Positions 62,811 through 64,000 of a stretch of 64,000 nucleotides of DNA are shown one piece after another; within the stretch, counting starts at the first letter, position 1, and each line of letters starts with the position of its first letter. The translations under genes were made by a program, and so were the position numbers. This DNA is from G965276765 sp965276765 (lineage in GTDB: Bacteria; Actinomycetota; Acidimicrobiia; Acidimicrobiales; Palsa-688): the NCBI GenBank assembly GCA_965276765.1, contig OZ255627.1, forward strand, positions 2,852,001 to 2,916,000, read 5' to 3'. The notes beneath the pieces are model-generated. The model made no database searches. It was not told the DNA's origin and worked only from the letters and a program-made list of their open reading frames with translations.

Positions 62811-64000
62811 ATGAAACTGACCGGGGCCCAAGCCCTCATCAAGAGCCTGGAGATGGAACGCACCGAGGTCGTCTTCGGACTTCCCGGTGGGTGCATCCTT
62901 CCGGCCTACGACCCCCTGCTCGACTCGTCCATCCGCCACATCCTCGTCCGCCACGAGCAGGGCGCAGGCCACATGGCCGAGGGATACGCCCACGTGACCG
63001 GGCGCCCAGGGGTGGTTCTCGTCACCAGCGGCCCGGCGGCCACGAACCTGGTCACCCCCCTCTGCGACGCGTACATGGACTCGGTCCCGATGGTGGCCAT
63101 CACCGGTCAGGTGGGGCGGGCCTCCATAGGCACCGACGCCTTCCAAGAGTGCGACACGGTCGGCATCACCCGATCCGTGACCAAACACAACGAGCTCGTC
63201 ATGGACCCCTCGGAGCTGCCGCTCGTCGTCCGCCAGGCTTTCCACCTCGCCACCACAGGGCGGCCGGGCCCGGTGCTCATCGACGTGCCCAAGGATGTCC
63301 TGACCTCGACGGTCGACTGGTGGTGGCCAACCGATGCCGAGGTGGCGTCGTCGCTGCCGGGATACAAGCCGACGATCAAGGGGCACCCGAAAATGATCAA
63401 GGAGGCGGCACGTCTCATCGCCGCCGCCGAGCGTCCGGTCATCTACGCCGGCGGAGGGATACTCAAGGCGAGGGCGGCCGATGTCCTCGCCGAGCTGGTC
63501 GAGCTCACGGGCATTCCCGTGGTCACGACGCTGATGGCCAGGGGAGTGATACCCGACAGCCATCCGCTCTGTCTGGGGATGCCGGGAATGCACGGCAACT
63601 ACACGGCCGTGACGGCCATGCAGGAGGCCGACCTTCTCCTCGCCCTGGGCACCCGCTTCGACGACCGGGTGACCGGCAAGGTCAGCGACTTCGCCCCCTT
63701 GGCATCGGTCGTCCACGTCGACATCGACCCCGCAGAGCTCGGCAAGATCCGCCGGCCCGACGTGCCGATCGTCGGCGATTGCCGCCAGGTCATCGGCGAG
63801 ATCGTCAAGGCGCTGCGGGCCCGAGGGTCGGATGGCGATGACCCGGACAGGACCCCGTGGCGGAGCCGACTCTCCGGTTGGCAGGAGCGCTATCCGCTCC
63901 ACTACGACCCGCCGGCCGAAGGCGACGCCCTCAAGCCGCAGTTCGTCATGGAGACCCTCCGTGATCGTGCGCCCGAAGGGACGATCCTCGCCTCGGGTGT
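62811..64000 (+). CDS. ilvB: Acetolactate synthase large subunit (3' end outside the window)
   Basis: ATG 62811 opens MKLTGAQALIKSLEMERTEV and then the ThDP enzyme core: FGLPGGCILPAYD, the catalytic Glu in RHEQGAGHMAEGYAHV, TSGPAATNLVTPL, and the FAD-region residues. The enzyme condenses pyruvate to acetolactate (or with 2-ketobutyrate) in branched-chain amino-acid synthesis. About 396 codons are present; the frame stays open at 64000. GAGGA is upstream of the ATG. Expression is expected to be controlled by the Leu/Ile/Val leader attenuator just upstream. Confidence 0.95.
   Translation, partial: MKLTGAQALIKSLEMERTEVVFGLPGGCILPAYDPLLDSSIRHILVRHEQGAGHMAEGYAHVTGRPGVVLVTSGPAATNLVTPLCDAYMDSVPMVAITGQVGRASIGTDAFQECDTVGITRSVTKHNELVMDPSELPLVVRQAFHLATTGRPGPVLIDVPKDVLTSTVDWWWPTDAEVASSLPGYKPTIKGHPKMIKEAARLIAAAERPVIYAGGGILKARAADVLAELVELTGIPVVTTLMARGVIPDSHPLCLGMPGMHGNYTAVTAMQEADLLLALGTRFDDRVTGKVSDFAPLASVVHVDIDPAELGKIRRPDVPIVGDCRQVIGEIVKALRARGSDGDDPDRTPWRSRLSGWQERYPLHYDPPAEGDALKPQFVMETLRDRAPEGTILASG

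Overview
This window is GC-rich, densely packed and reads as the chromosome of an actinobacterium. It may belong to the Acidimicrobiia or a relative, but that placement rests only on gene content: an order of prfA-prmC-tsaC-glyA-wecA-atp, a GlgE-type glycogen/trehalose pathway, GatCAB, a PASTA-domain kinase, GTG/TTG starts and many leaderless genes. No phage or plasmid genes were seen. The only mobile element is one insertion sequence.

Layout. 1-3842: translation genes (prfA end, prmC, tsaC), a solitary DNA methyltransferase and glyA. 3882-13142: a WecA/MraY-type phosphoglycosyltransferase, then a complete ATP synthase operon (atpZ-like, atpI-like, B, E, F, H, A, G, D, C). 13239-16445: a 2H-phosphoesterase/GNAT fusion, an IS with a frameshifted transposase, and a hairpin repeat. 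16446-23560: glpX, a GT39-type membrane glycosyltransferase, a UDP-galactopyranose-mutase-like flavoprotein, small ORFs, a zinc-ribbon/acidic protein and an alpha/beta hydrolase. 23538-28730: GNAT, MFS transporter and M20 hydrolase on the minus strand, then meaB and an enoyl-CoA hydratase. 28968-36635: glgP divergent from glgE-treS-mak. 36737-42212: two paralogous GT4 glycosyltransferases (one fused to GtrA) around csbD and a two-component system. 42216-45660: a 25-bp tandem array, glgB and galT. 45781-50103: cysteine desulfurase, mnmA, ligA. 50104-53311: repeats, a PknB-like kinase and an SCP2 protein. 53500-56734: gatCAB. 56883-60648: a methyltransferase and a 907-residue HAD protein. 60749-64000: tRNA-Leu(UAG), ilvD, an attenuator leader and the start of ilvB.

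How the genes work together. The GlgE pathway is nearly complete: TreS and maltokinase make maltose-1-phosphate from trehalose, GlgE polymerises it, GlgB branches the glucan and GlgP degrades it. The cysteine desulfurase probably feeds sulfur to MnmA. GatCAB amidates Glu-tRNA(Gln)/Asp-tRNA(Asn). IlvD and IlvB belong to branched-chain amino acid synthesis, and IlvB sits behind a Leu/Ile/Val-rich leader peptide with a terminator.

Most notable. (1) Many genes have a TANNNT -10 hexamer only 6-8 nt before the start codon, as expected for leaderless transcripts. (2) At three loci the leaderless start belongs to a 12-14-codon mini-ORF that ends on, or a few bases before, the start of the main gene. 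(3) A hairpin repeat sharing a GATGTTGACGTCG core occurs in three intergenic gaps, with outer stems that differ in sequence but stay paired. (4) ATP synthase delta carries two N-terminal domains in tandem. (5) Several proteins (AtpG, the 2H-GNAT fusion, the kinase, the zinc-ribbon protein) carry short repetitive linkers, and two intergenic regions hold similar short tandem repeats.
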